A stretch of 43,367 nt of DNA, taken from contig CALWJG010000001.1 in assembly GCA_944380945.1 (NCBI GenBank), positions 1-43,367 on the forward strand, written 5' to 3'. The notes under the pieces are model-generated. The model saw only the letters and a program-made list of their open reading frames with translations, searched no databases and had not been told where the DNA came from. This stretch comes from an uncultured Agathobaculum sp. (GTDB taxonomy: Bacteria; Bacillota; Clostridia; Oscillospirales; Butyricicoccaceae). Below, piece after piece: positions 23,961 through 31,616 of this stretch. The translations under genes and the position numbers were made by a program. How positions within the stretch are numbered: the stretch's first letter is position 1; each line of letters begins with the position of its first letter.

Positions 23961-25865
23961 TTATGCCTCTTCGTCATGGAATTCCAGACATTTGAGCACA
24001 TAGGAGACGTCCCCTGTGGTTTTGAGGTTGTTCAGCACCGTTTCATCCTCGAGCGCGGTGCAGATATTGCTCAGCAGGTCGAGGTGCTCGTCGCCCACGC
24101 CGGCGATGCCGAAGATGAGCTGCGCCTTTTCGTCGCCGAAGTCCACGCCCTCGGGGTACTGCAGCATGACGATGCCCGACTTTTTGACGCGCGCCTTCTG
24201 CTCGGTCGTGCCGTGCGGGATGGCGATGCCCATGCCCATATAGGTGGTGACCAGCTTTTCGCGCTCGAGCATGGCGTCGATATACTGCTCATCCACGCAG
24301 CCCTGCTCGACCAGCAGGCGGCCGGCGGCGCGGATCGCGTCCTCCTTGGACACCGGCTGCAGGCCCAGCATGACGCAGTCCGCCGTCATGACCGTGCGCT
24401 TCTTTTCCTCCGCCTGCGCGGGCTCTGCGGCCGCAGCGTCCGGCGCGGCTTGCGCCTGCGCGGGCTTGGCCGCGGTCAGCGTGCGGTAGAGCGCATCCAG
24501 ACCGGGGTCCGCCAGGAAGTTGCCGATGGCGACCAGATGCGCCTGCGGCGCGCAGGCCCGGGCGCGGTCGGCCAGCACCTGCTGGCACACGACCACATCC
24601 GCATCCGCCGGGATGTTGTCCACGCTGGTGTTGGTGACGATCAGGTCGGGGCGCTCATCCTTGATGCGGTTGCGGAACTTGGTCGCGCCCATGGCGGACG
24701 AGCCCATACCCGCGTCACACGCGAAGATGACCTTTTTGACCGCGCTGCCGTCGGCGAGCGGCGCGTCAGCCGCAGCCGGCGCGGCCGTACCCTTGGCCTC
24801 GGCCTTCATCTGCTGCATCTGCCCCTGCGCTTCCTCCAGATTCTTCGCCCCCGCCATCTTGACGATGGGCGCGGCGATGACGAACGACACCGCCGCCGCG
24901 ATGGCCACGCCGATCCAGCTGACGAAAATGCTGCTTCTGGGGCTCATCATGGTGAACGCGATGATCGAGCCGGGCGCCGCCGGGCCGTTCAGGCCGGCGT
25001 TCATGATGGAGAAGAACAGGATGGCGCACGCATTGCCCACGATCGGGGCGATGATGACCACCGGGTTCATCAGGATGTACGGGAAATAGATCTCATGGAT
25101 GCCGCCGAAAAAGTGGATGATGATCGCGCCGGGCGCCGAGCCGCGGGTCGTGCGGTCCTTGGAGAAGAACATGTAGGCCAGCAGTACGCCCAGACCGGGG
25201 CCGGGGTTGGTCTCCAGCATGTACATGATGGACTTGCCCGCCTCCGCGACCTGCTCCGCGCCGATCGGCGTGAACACGCCGTGGTTGATGGCGTTGTTGA
25301 GGAACAGCACCTTGGCCGGCTCGAGGAACACCGAGACCAGCGGCAGCAGGCTGTGGTTGACCAGAAACGCAACGCCGGCGGACAGCACGCTCAGGATGGC
25401 GCTCATGACCGGACCGATCGCATAATAGCCGAGGATGGCCATGATCATGCCGAAGATGCCGACCGAGAAGTTGTTGATCAGCATTTCAAAGCCGGCGGGC
25501 ATGCGGTTTTCCATCATTTTGTCAAACTTTTTGATGACCCAGCCCGCGAGCGGGCCCATGATCATCGCGCCCATCAGCATGGGCTGGCCCTCGGTGCCGC
25601 CCACGCCCGCGATGCAGCCCATGACTGCGATCGCGCCCATGACGCGGCCGCGGTCGCCGCCGACCATCTTGCCGCCCTGCGCCGCGATCAGCACGGGCAG
25701 CAGGAAGGTGAGCATGAACGGCTGGATGGAGGCCAGCTCCGCGTTCGGGATCCAGCCGGTGTCGATGAACAGGGCGGTGATAAAGCCCCACGCAATAAAC
25801 GCGCCGATATTTGGCATGACCATGGCGCTGAGGAATTTGCCGAATCTGGCAATCGCATTTTTCAT
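23961..25865 (-). CDS. mtlA: Mannitol-type PTS permease, fused IICBA
   Basis: Imports and phosphorylates a hexitol, expected to be mannitol. The 634-residue protein has the full domain order: IIC membrane domain (about 1-345, with AWGFITALFIDTGWIPN, GGTEGQPMLMGAM, and GGIHEIYFPYILMNP), a linker rich in A, Q and E, IIB with phosphocysteine 383 in CDAGMGSSAMGATKFR, a second Ala/Pro-rich linker, and IIA with phosphohistidine 551 in GIAIPHGT. All active residues are present. AAGGAG lies 11 bases before the ATG. It is divergent from mtlR; no mtlD or separate IIA gene is near, so the next enzymes are probably those at 28.5-30.7 kb. Confidence 0.94.
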   Translation of the reverse strand: MKNAIARFGKFLSAMVMPNIGAFIAWGFITALFIDTGWIPNAELASIQPFMLTFLLPVLIAAQGGKMVGGDRGRVMGAIAVMGCIAGVGGTEGQPMLMGAMIMGPLAGWVIKKFDKMMENRMPAGFEMLINNFSVGIFGMIMAILGYYAIGPVMSAILSVLSAGVAFLVNHSLLPLVSVFLEPAKVLFLNNAINHGVFTPIGAEQVAEAGKSIMYMLETNPGPGLGVLLAYMFFSKDRTTRGSAPGAIIIHFFGGIHEIYFPYILMNPVVIIAPIVGNACAILFFSIMNAGLNGPAAPGSIIAFTMMSPRSSIFVSWIGVAIAAAVSFVIAAPIVKMAGAKNLEEAQGQMQQMKAEAKGTAAPAAADAPLADGSAVKKVIFACDAGMGSSAMGATKFRNRIKDERPDLIVTNTSVDNIPADADVVVCQQVLADRARACAPQAHLVAIGNFLADPGLDALYRTLTAAKPAQAQAAPDAAAAEPAQAEEKKRTVMTADCVMLGLQPVSKEDAIRAAGRLLVEQGCVDEQYIDAMLEREKLVTTYMGMGIAIPHGTTEQKARVKKSGIVMLQYPEGVDFGDEKAQLIFGIAGVGDEHLDLLSNICTALEDETVLNNLKTTGDVSYVLKCLEFHDEEA

Positions 25866-25941
25866 ACGAATGGCAACTCCTTTTATCTTTTTTCTCTTTT
25901 TTCATTGCGGCTGCCTGTTTTCAGGCTTTCACAGGCAGCGA

Positions 25942-25954
25942 GGCTTTCGTTTTG
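25942..25954. promoter_or_regulatory. Shared operator candidate GGCTTTCGTTTTG (mtlA copy)
   Basis: Lies directly downstream of the start predicted for mtlA. The identical 13 bases occur at 28429-28441 at the predicted start of the pfkB operon, and eleven of them in reverse at 28361-28371. A repressor bound here would block initiation; the DeoR-family protein of the cluster is the best candidate. Confidence 0.65.
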
Positions 25955-25961
25955 TGTCTCT

Positions 25962-25990
25962 ATTGTAGCGGACGGCACGCGCGCCTGCAA
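25962..25990 (-). promoter_or_regulatory. mtlA promoter
   Basis: Minus-strand TTGCAG (25990-25985), 17-base spacer and TACAAT (25967-25962). The imperfect -35 suits an activated promoter. Confidence 0.65.
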
Positions 25991-26019
25991 GCGCCGGTTA
26001 TGGCACGGTTGTCCCGCCG

Positions 26020-26138
26020 CGCTGGTGCCAACGCCCCGCGGTTTATGCAATTCGTTCAAACTCCTCTCCCCCGCTTGGTTGGGTTTGCCCAAAACCCGCC
26101 CCGCATCCCGCCGTCCTGCCGCAGGTTTGGCACCAGCG
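26020..26138. repeat. 12-bp inverted repeat pair, 95 bases apart
   Basis: CGCTGGTGCCAA (26020-26031) and its exact complement TTGGCACCAGCG (26127-26138). The TTGGCAC part resembles the half-site TTGNCAC of mtlA operators recalled from Bacillus MtlR. The left copy lies about 65-76 bases upstream of the start predicted for mtlA. Confidence 0.6.
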
Positions 26139-26202
26139 GCAGGGGGCAAAGTTTCCCCGCGGCGCAGCGCAGCCCTTCCGTATATCTTTTTGCGCGGCCC
26201 TG

Positions 26203-26211
26203 TGCTATAAT
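26203..26211 (+). promoter_or_regulatory. Extended -10 of mtlR
   Basis: TGC followed by TATAAT (26206-26211); no recognisable -35. Confidence 0.6.
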
Positions 26212-26270
26212 AAGGGCAGTATGCTGCGCCCGCGCAAGCCGGGCGCAGCCGGCGGAAAGGAGGGATCGCC

Positions 26271-28301
26271 GTGGAACAGAGGGAGCGTCTGCCCCTGCTG
26301 ACCGACAACGGCCGCAGGCTGATCCGCAAGCTGGCCGACCTGCCGCCCGTGTGGCTGACCGCGGCGGCGCTGGGCGAGAGCATCGGCGTCAGCCGCCGCA
26401 CGGTCATGCGCGAGCTGCCCGGCATGGAAAAATGGCTGCTGGCGGCGGGCTTCCGCCTTGTCCGCAGCCCGGGGCAGGGCGTGCGGCTGGAGGAGGACGA
26501 GACGCGCCGCGCCGCCCTGCGCGCAAAGCTGGACGGCGGCAGCACGGCGCTGTCCCGTCCGGAGCGCATCGACCGGCTGCTCACCCTGCTGTTCGCGGCG
26601 CAGGGCCCGTGCAAAACGCAGTGGCTGGCGGACAGGCTGGATATCTCCGAGCACACGCTGTCGAGCGACCTGAACACCGCCGAGGAATGGCTGCGCGCAC
26701 GCGGCGTGTCCGTCCTGCGGCGCGCGGGCGTCGGCGTGTGGCTGGAGGGCACGCCGGAAAACCTGCGCCGCGCGGCCGCCGTGCGCCTGCGGCCGCAGCT
26801 GGCCCAGCTGGACTGGTCCCAATTCCCCGAAGGCCCGGCGCGCAGCCCGCTGTTCGAGCTGGTCGATCCCAAGGACCTGCAGGCAGCTGCCCGGGTGCTG
26901 CAGGGCTTTGAGCGCAGCCGGCGCTTTGTGTTCAGCGACAGCGCCTTCCTGTCGCTCCTCCTGCACCTGACGCTGCTCGCCGGACAGGTGCGCAGCGGCC
27001 GTCTGGCCGCATCCGGCCCGCGCAGCGCCGCAGGTCCGGACGCCGCCGCGCTGCTCATCTCGCTCGAGGGCGCGCTGGGCGTGCGTCTGCCGGCAGACGA
27101 GGCCGCCTATCTGGAGCACTATCTGCAGGCCGCCGCGGGCGAGCCTGACTGGGGCGATCCGGAGGAACTGCGCGCCAGCCAGCTCGCCGCCCTGCTCATC
27201 CGCGGCATGGAGCGCGAGACCGGCGTCGATCTGGCCGGGTTCTCCACCTTCCGCACCGATCTGTGCGCCCATCTGCGCCCCATGCTGCTCCGCCTGACGC
27301 GCGGCGAGCGCATCGAAAACCCGCAGCTGGACGCGGTGCGCACCCAGTACCCCGCGCTGTGGGATGCGGTGCGCCGCGTGAGCGCCGAGGCGGCGCGCAC
27401 CCTGCGCCTGCCGCCCCTGCCGGACGAGGAGGCGGGCTTTCTCGCCATGCACTTCGGCGCGGTGCTCGAGCAGTGCGAACGCACGCGCCGCCGCCTGCGC
27501 GCGGTGGTGGTCTGCCCGATGGGTATGGCGACCAGCCGCTTCCTGACCAGCCAGCTCGACCGGGAATTCCCGGCCATCGCCGTCGAGCGCATGTGCCCGC
27601 TGCGCGGGCTGGATACCGACGCGCTGCGGCGCGAGGGCGTCGGGCTGATCATCTCGACCGTGCCGCTGCATGTGGATTTCCCGCATGTGACGGTCAGCGC
27701 GGTCCTGCAGGAAAAGGACCGCATCCTGCTGCAGGGCGCGGTCGACCACTTCTGCGGCCAGCCGGCCGCCCCGGCGACCGGCGGCGCCGCCCCGGCCGCC
27801 GACCTGCGCTATGCCGACGCGCTGACCAGCTGCATCGTCGGCCTGCTGGACAGCATGGTCATCACCGACCTCCCCGCCTTGCCGGACAAGGCGCAGCTGC
27901 TGCGCGAGGCCGCGCGCCTGTTCAGCCGCAGCCCGCAGCAGGCGCGTGCGATCGAGCAGGCGCTCGCCCGCCGCGAAGCGCTGGGCGACACCTATATCCC
28001 GCCGCTGCGCATCCAGCTGCTGCACTGCAAGACCGACGCCGTGCGCGGCTGCCGTCTGGGCTATCTGCGCCTGCCGCAGCCGCTGTCCGAGGCCGGCCGC
28101 ACGCTGGACGGCGCGGTGGTCATGCTCGCGCCGGACGGCCCCGAACCCGTGTGGCAGCGCGTCATGCAGGAGGTCAGCGCCGTGCTGATCGACCGGCCCG
28201 CGCTCGCCGAGGCGATGCGCGCGGGCGACCGCGACCGCGCGGTGCAGCTGCTCGAGACCGAACTCAACCTGCGCTTTGCCCGCGAGCTGGCCAGGCGCTG
28301 A
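26271..28301 (+). CDS. mtlR: MtlR-type PTS-controlled transcription activator (HTH-PRD-EIIB-EIIA)
   Basis: Regulators of this type sense PTS phosphorylation through histidines in their PRD modules and activate the cognate PTS operon. The 676-residue protein has an N-terminal HTH (about 20-60), a second Mga-like HTH (about 100-150, with QWLADRLDISEHTLSSDLN), PRD1 (about 200-285, with FLSLLLHLTLLAGQ), PRD2 (about 300-395, with EAGFLAMHFGAVLEQ), a GatB-like EIIB domain (about 405-490, VVVCPMGMATSRFLTSQLD with its cysteine) and an EIIA-like C-terminus with a histidine in LLHCKT. The GTG start follows GGAGGG. Divergence from mtlA makes that its likely target. The mtlR name is by architecture and context. 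Confidence 0.85.
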   Translation: MEQRERLPLLTDNGRRLIRKLADLPPVWLTAAALGESIGVSRRTVMRELPGMEKWLLAAGFRLVRSPGQGVRLEEDETRRAALRAKLDGGSTALSRPERIDRLLTLLFAAQGPCKTQWLADRLDISEHTLSSDLNTAEEWLRARGVSVLRRAGVGVWLEGTPENLRRAAAVRLRPQLAQLDWSQFPEGPARSPLFELVDPKDLQAAARVLQGFERSRRFVFSDSAFLSLLLHLTLLAGQVRSGRLAASGPRSAAGPDAAALLISLEGALGVRLPADEAAYLEHYLQAAAGEPDWGDPEELRASQLAALLIRGMERETGVDLAGFSTFRTDLCAHLRPMLLRLTRGERIENPQLDAVRTQYPALWDAVRRVSAEAARTLRLPPLPDEEAGFLAMHFGAVLEQCERTRRRLRAVVVCPMGMATSRFLTSQLDREFPAIAVERMCPLRGLDTDALRREGVGLIISTVPLHVDFPHVTVSAVLQEKDRILLQGAVDHFCGQPAAPATGGAAPAADLRYADALTSCIVGLLDSMVITDLPALPDKAQLLREAARLFSRSPQQARAIEQALARREALGDTYIPPLRIQLLHCKTDAVRGCRLGYLRLPQPLSEAGRTLDGAVVMLAPDGPEPVWQRVMQEVSAVLIDRPALAEAMRAGDRDRAVQLLETELNLRFARELARR

Positions 28302-28313
28302 CGCTGCCCCCTC

Positions 28314-28346
28314 CCCCGCCGGAACCTGTTCCCGGCGGGGATTTTT
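28314..28346 (+). terminator. Terminator of mtlR
   Basis: Stem CCCCGCCGG with CCGGCGGGG, eight to nine base loop, then ATTTTTG. Confidence 0.88.
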
Positions 28347-28360
28347 GTACATTGTGGATA

Positions 28361-28371
28361 AAAACGAAAGC
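28361..28371. promoter_or_regulatory. Upstream reverse copy of the shared operator motif
   Basis: AAAACGAAAGC, exact complement of GCTTTCGTTTT at 28430-28440. It lies about 62 bases upstream of the predicted start of the pfkB operon and could allow looping by one repressor. Confidence 0.55.
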
Positions 28372-28383
28372 AAAAAATTGTTG

Positions 28384-28398
28384 TTTCAACAGTTGAAA
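28384..28398. promoter_or_regulatory. Palindrome TTTCAACAGTTGAAA over the pfkB -35
   Basis: Perfect 7-1-7 dyad. Its right arm contains the -35 hexamer of the pfkB operon promoter, so a bound protein would compete with RNA polymerase. Confidence 0.65.
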
Positions 28399-28421
28399 TC
28401 AAAAATAATTGTTGTTATTAT
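28393..28421 (+). promoter_or_regulatory. Promoter of the pfkB-dehydrogenase-deoR operon
   Basis: TTGAAA (28393-28398), 17-base spacer and TATTAT (28416-28421) in a strongly AT-rich island; ten of twelve consensus bases. A second reading, TATAAT at 28419-28424, has no good -35. Confidence 0.78.
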
Positions 28422-28428
28422 AATATCA

Positions 28429-28441
28429 GGCTTTCGTTTTG
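28429..28441. promoter_or_regulatory. Shared operator candidate GGCTTTCGTTTTG (pfkB copy)
   Basis: Begins at the base predicted as transcription start. Identical to 25942-25954 at mtlA, where it also abuts the start but in the opposite direction. Confidence 0.65.
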
Positions 28442-28487
28442 AATATCGGCGGTGTGCGCTGCGGCCGCACCGGCAGGAGGTAATGAT

Positions 28488-29417
28488 GTGATCATCACAG
28501 TAACACTCAACCCCGCTCTGGACAAAACCGTGGAGATCCCGGCCTTTACCCTGGATGCGGTCAACCGCATCACCACCATCCGCACCGACCCGGGCGGCAA
28601 GGGCCTGAACGTCTCCAAGGTGATCGCCAAGCTGGGCGGCGCGAGCACGGCAGTCGGCGTGCTCGGCGGCGCGACCGGCCGCCGCATCGCGGACGCGATG
28701 GCGGCGCTCGGCATCGCCTGCAATTTCACCTTTGTCGAGGGCGAGACCCGCACCAACCTCAAGGTCATCGACCCGGAAAAGCACACCAACACCGACCTGA
28801 ATGAACCCGGCCTGACCGTCACGCAGGACACGCTGGACGCCATGCTCGCCGCGGTGACCGAAGCCGTGCAGCCCGGCGACATCGTCGTGCTGTCTGGCAG
28901 CCTGCCCAAGGGCGCGCCGGCGAACACCTACGGCGTCTGGACGGCCGCCTGCCGCGCAGCGGGCGCGCGCGTGTTCCTCGATGCGGACGGCGAGCCGCTC
29001 TCCCACGGCCTTGCGGCAAAGCCCTATCTGGCCAAGCCCAACAACCACGAGCTGTCCCGCCTGACCGGCCGCGCGCTCGAGACCGCGGATGACCTGCTCG
29101 CCGCGGCGCGCGAGATGATCGCCGGCGGGGTGGAGCGCGTGGTCGTCTCCATGGGCGGGGACGGCGCGCTGTTCGTCAGCGCGGACGGCGCCTACCGCGC
29201 CGAAGGGCTCAAGGTGCCGGTCGGCAGCACGGTCGGCGCGGGCGACAGCATGGTCGCGGCGCTCGCCTTTGCCGCGGAGCAGGGCCTGAGCGAGGAGGAC
29301 ACCGTCCGTCTGGCCGTTGCCACGAGCGCGGCCAACGTCATGTGCAGCGGCTCGCAGGCCGCAGAGCGCAGCGCAGTCGACGAGCTGCTGCCGCGCGTGG
29401 TATTCCATAAGATCTGA
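28488..29417 (+). CDS. PfkB-family sugar phosphate kinase (1-phosphofructokinase/LacC type)
   Basis: Phosphorylates a ketose phosphate to a bisphosphate. The 309-residue protein has the FruK/LacC start IITVTLNPALDKTV, the substrate-binding DPGGKGLNVSKVIAKLGG (about 35-52), SGSLPKGAP, and the ATP site and catalytic aspartate in VGSTVGAGDSMVAAL (about 243-257). FruK (fructose-1-phosphate) and LacC (tagatose-6-phosphate) share these motifs; which one applies is open. The GTG start at 28488 is seven bases from AGGAGG. It leads an operon with the zinc dehydrogenase and the DeoR regulator, so its substrate should be the dehydrogenase product. There is no fruA beside it. Confidence 0.85.
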   Translation: MIITVTLNPALDKTVEIPAFTLDAVNRITTIRTDPGGKGLNVSKVIAKLGGASTAVGVLGGATGRRIADAMAALGIACNFTFVEGETRTNLKVIDPEKHTNTDLNEPGLTVTQDTLDAMLAAVTEAVQPGDIVVLSGSLPKGAPANTYGVWTAACRAAGARVFLDADGEPLSHGLAAKPYLAKPNNHELSRLTGRALETADDLLAAAREMIAGGVERVVVSMGGDGALFVSADGAYRAEGLKVPVGSTVGAGDSMVAALAFAAEQGLSEEDTVRLAVATSAANVMCSGSQAAERSAVDELLPRVVFHKI

Positions 29418-29457
29418 ACCGAATACGCATTGTATGATCACAAAGGAGCGTTTTAAC

Positions 29458-30723
29458 ATGAAAGCAAAAGCCGTTCGTCTGCACGCAGCCAACGACCTGC
29501 GTCTGGAGGAGTTCGAGCTGCCCGAGATCCGCGACGACGAGATCCTGGTCAAGGTCGTGTCGGACAGCATCTGCATGTCCACCTATAAATGCGCCATCCT
29601 CGGCGTCAAGCACAAGCGCGTGCACGAGGACGTGGCCGAGCATCCGGCCATCATGGGCCACGAATTTGCGGGCGACATCGTCAAGGTCGGCGCCAAGCAC
29701 GCGGACAAGTTCAAGCCCGGCATGAAGTTCACCCTGCAGCCCGCGCTCAACTACAAGGGCACCATGTGGTCCCCCGGCTACTCCTATGAGTTCTTCGGCG
29801 GCGACGCGACCTACTGCATCATCCCGGCCGAGGTCATGGAGCTGGGCTGCCTGCTCGAGTACAAGGGCCGGGCGTACTATGAGGCGTCCCTCGCCGAGCC
29901 GATGAGCTGCAGCATCGGCGCGTTCAACGCCTGCTTCCACACCCGCATGGGCGTGTATGAGCACGAAATGGGCATCCGCAAGGGCGGCAAGCTGGCGCTG
30001 CTGGCCGCGGCCGGCCCGATGGGCCTGGGCGCGCTGACCTATGCGCTGCACCGCGACGTGCGCCCCTCGCTGGTCGTCGTGACCGACATCAACGCCGAGC
30101 GTCTGGCGCGTGCGGAGCAGCTGTTCCCGGTCGAGGAGGCCGCCAAGGACGGCATTGAGCTGCACTTTGTCAACACCGCGGACATGGCCGACCCGGCCGC
30201 CGAGCTGCGCGCGCTGACCGGCGGCACCGGCTTTGACGACGTGTTCTGCTACGCGCCGGTCGGTCAGGTCGTCGAGCTGTCGAGCGACGTGCTCGGCCGC
30301 GACGGCTGCCTGAACTTCTTCGCCGGCCCGACCGACCCGAAGTTCTCCGCCAAGCTCAACTTCTACGATGTGCACTATAACTCCACCCACGTCATCGGCA
30401 CGACCGGCGGCAACACCGCGGACATGATCGAGTCGCTCGAGCTGACCGCCGCGGGCCGCATCGACCCGTCGGTCATGGTCACCCACATCGGCGGTCTGGA
30501 CGCCGCGGCGGAGACCACGCTCAACCTGCCCAAGATCCCGGGCGGCAAAAAGCTGATCTACACCCACATCACCATGCCGCTGACCGCGATCGCGGATTTC
30601 CGCGCCAAGGGCGCGGAGGACGCGCGCTTCACCGCGCTGGCCGACATCGTCGACGCGCACAACGGCCTGTGGTGCCCGGAGGCTGAGGAATACCTGCTCG
30701 CCCACTGGGTGCAGGCCGAATAA
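29458..30723 (+). CDS. Zinc-binding alcohol dehydrogenase, sorbose-1-phosphate reductase type
   Basis: Medium-chain dehydrogenase that should interconvert a hexitol phosphate and a ketose phosphate. The 421-residue protein has a catalytic zinc site with SDSICMSTYK (cysteine), the GHEF motif and SLAEPMSC, and the nucleotide loop LAAAGPMGLGALTYAL followed by VVVTDINAERLARA. The four-cysteine structural zinc loop of classical enzymes is missing; a tyrosine- and glycine-rich segment (SPGYSYEFFGGDATYCI) takes its place, as in L-sorbose-1-phosphate reductase (SorE) relatives. AAAGGAG precedes the ATG. It lies between the kinase and the repressor and probably works on the product of the MtlA-type permease. 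Confidence 0.85.
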   Translation: MKAKAVRLHAANDLRLEEFELPEIRDDEILVKVVSDSICMSTYKCAILGVKHKRVHEDVAEHPAIMGHEFAGDIVKVGAKHADKFKPGMKFTLQPALNYKGTMWSPGYSYEFFGGDATYCIIPAEVMELGCLLEYKGRAYYEASLAEPMSCSIGAFNACFHTRMGVYEHEMGIRKGGKLALLAAAGPMGLGALTYALHRDVRPSLVVVTDINAERLARAEQLFPVEEAAKDGIELHFVNTADMADPAAELRALTGGTGFDDVFCYAPVGQVVELSSDVLGRDGCLNFFAGPTDPKFSAKLNFYDVHYNSTHVIGTTGGNTADMIESLELTAAGRIDPSVMVTHIGGLDAAAETTLNLPKIPGGKKLIYTHITMPLTAIADFRAKGAEDARFTALADIVDAHNGLWCPEAEEYLLAHWVQAE

Positions 30724-30756
30724 TCCCCGACGGAAAAGAGAGAGGAGGAACCCCCG

Positions 30757-31509
30757 ATGCAGGAACGCCGCCAGAAGATCGTGGAATTCGTCAACCGGCT
30801 GGGCACGGTGAGCTTCGCCCAGCTCCGCGCGGCGTTTCAGGAGGTTTCCGAAATGACGCTGCGCACCGACCTCAAGGCGCTCGACGAGGAGCGCCGGCTG
30901 GTGCGGGTGCACGGCGGCGCAAAGTCGGTCGAAGTCGTCGTCGGCACGGACGACTTCCTGCTGCGCCGCAGCCTGCGCGCCGCGCCCGAAAAGGCGCAGA
31001 TCGCGCGCAAGGCGCTCGGCCTGCTGCGGCCGGATATGACCATCTATCTGGACTCCGGCAGCACAACGACCGGGCTCGCCCATCTGATCCCGGATGAGCG
31101 GTACCAGATCTTCACCAATTCCCTGTCCTGCGCGAACGAACTGCTGCGCCTGACCCGCGCGCGGGTGTTCCTGCCCGGCGGCTTTGTCAACCGGTACAGC
31201 CAGAGCCTGTGCGGCGTGCATCCCATGCAGTTCATCAGCGGGGTCAACTTTGACCTCGCGCTGATCGGCACGACCAGCTACGCGGAAAAGAGCGGCTTCT
31301 CCTGCGGCATGGAGGAGGAAGCCCAGCTCAAGCGTGCGGTCATCGCGCAGGCCGAACGCAGCTATGTGCTGATGGATGCGGGCAAGGTCGGGCTCAAAAG
31401 CACATTTTCCTTCGCTTCGCTGGACGACGTGGACGGTATCGTGTCGGACGACGCGCTGCCCGGCGAAGTGGTCACAGCCTGCCGTGCGCGGGGCGTGCAG
31501 GTGCTGTGA
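30757..31509 (+). CDS. DeoR/GlpR family transcriptional repressor
   Basis: Sugar-phosphate-responsive repressor. The 250-residue protein opens with the family HTH: ERRQKIVEFVNRLGTVSFAQLRAAF, then EMTLRTDLKALDEERRLVRVHGGAKSV, and continues with the DeoR C-terminal sensor (about 75-235) with IYLDSGSTTTGLAHLI, FLPGGFVNRYSQS, and LMDAGKVGLKSTFSFA, the aspartate- and glycine-rich isomerase-like pocket. GAGGAGG precedes the ATG. As last gene of the hexitol operon it should sense a phosphorylated intermediate and bind at 28361-28441 and possibly 25942-25954. Confidence 0.92.
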   Translation: MQERRQKIVEFVNRLGTVSFAQLRAAFQEVSEMTLRTDLKALDEERRLVRVHGGAKSVEVVVGTDDFLLRRSLRAAPEKAQIARKALGLLRPDMTIYLDSGSTTTGLAHLIPDERYQIFTNSLSCANELLRLTRARVFLPGGFVNRYSQSLCGVHPMQFISGVNFDLALIGTTSYAEKSGFSCGMEEEAQLKRAVIAQAERSYVLMDAGKVGLKSTFSFASLDDVDGIVSDDALPGEVVTACRARGVQVL

Positions 31510-31555
31510 GCGGTATCCCCGCCAGTTCACCCCATTTTGAATTCTCTGTCGATAA

Positions 31556-31591
31556 AAAAGTGCGGCAGGCCGGACGGCCTGCCGCACTTTT
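31556..31591. terminator. Bidirectional terminator between the DeoR gene and pyc
   Basis: Perfect 16-bp stem AAAAGTGCGGCAGGCC with its complement, GGAC loop, T-runs in both directions. Confidence 0.95.
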
Positions 31592-31616
31592 GTTGTTTTG
31601 TGCAATATATCCGCGT

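Larger units (their letters stand above)
25866..26270. other. Divergent mtlA/mtlR regulatory region
   Basis: 405 bases without a gene. From left to right: a stem-loop in the mtlA leader (CTGCCTGT 25911-25918 with ACAGGCAG 25931-25938), a 13-base motif shared with the pfkB promoter (25942-25954), the mtlA promoter, a pair of widely spaced 12-base inverted repeats (26020-26031 and 26127-26138) and the mtlR -10. Confidence 0.75.

Noticed and set aside
26119..26145. Sigma-54 promoter at TTTGGCACCAGCGGCAGG
   Set aside because: TGGCAC is present, but the -12 TTGC element is missing at the correct distance and no sigma-54 activator domain is seen in MtlR.
26205..28373. 722-codon minus-strand open frame opposite mtlR
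   Set aside because: The MtlR-type frame has complete domains and a ribosome site; the opposite frame has none.
29338..31605. 755-codon minus-strand open frame opposite the dehydrogenase and DeoR genes
   Set aside because: Shadow of two clear plus-strand genes; crosses their operon and the terminator at 31.56 kb.
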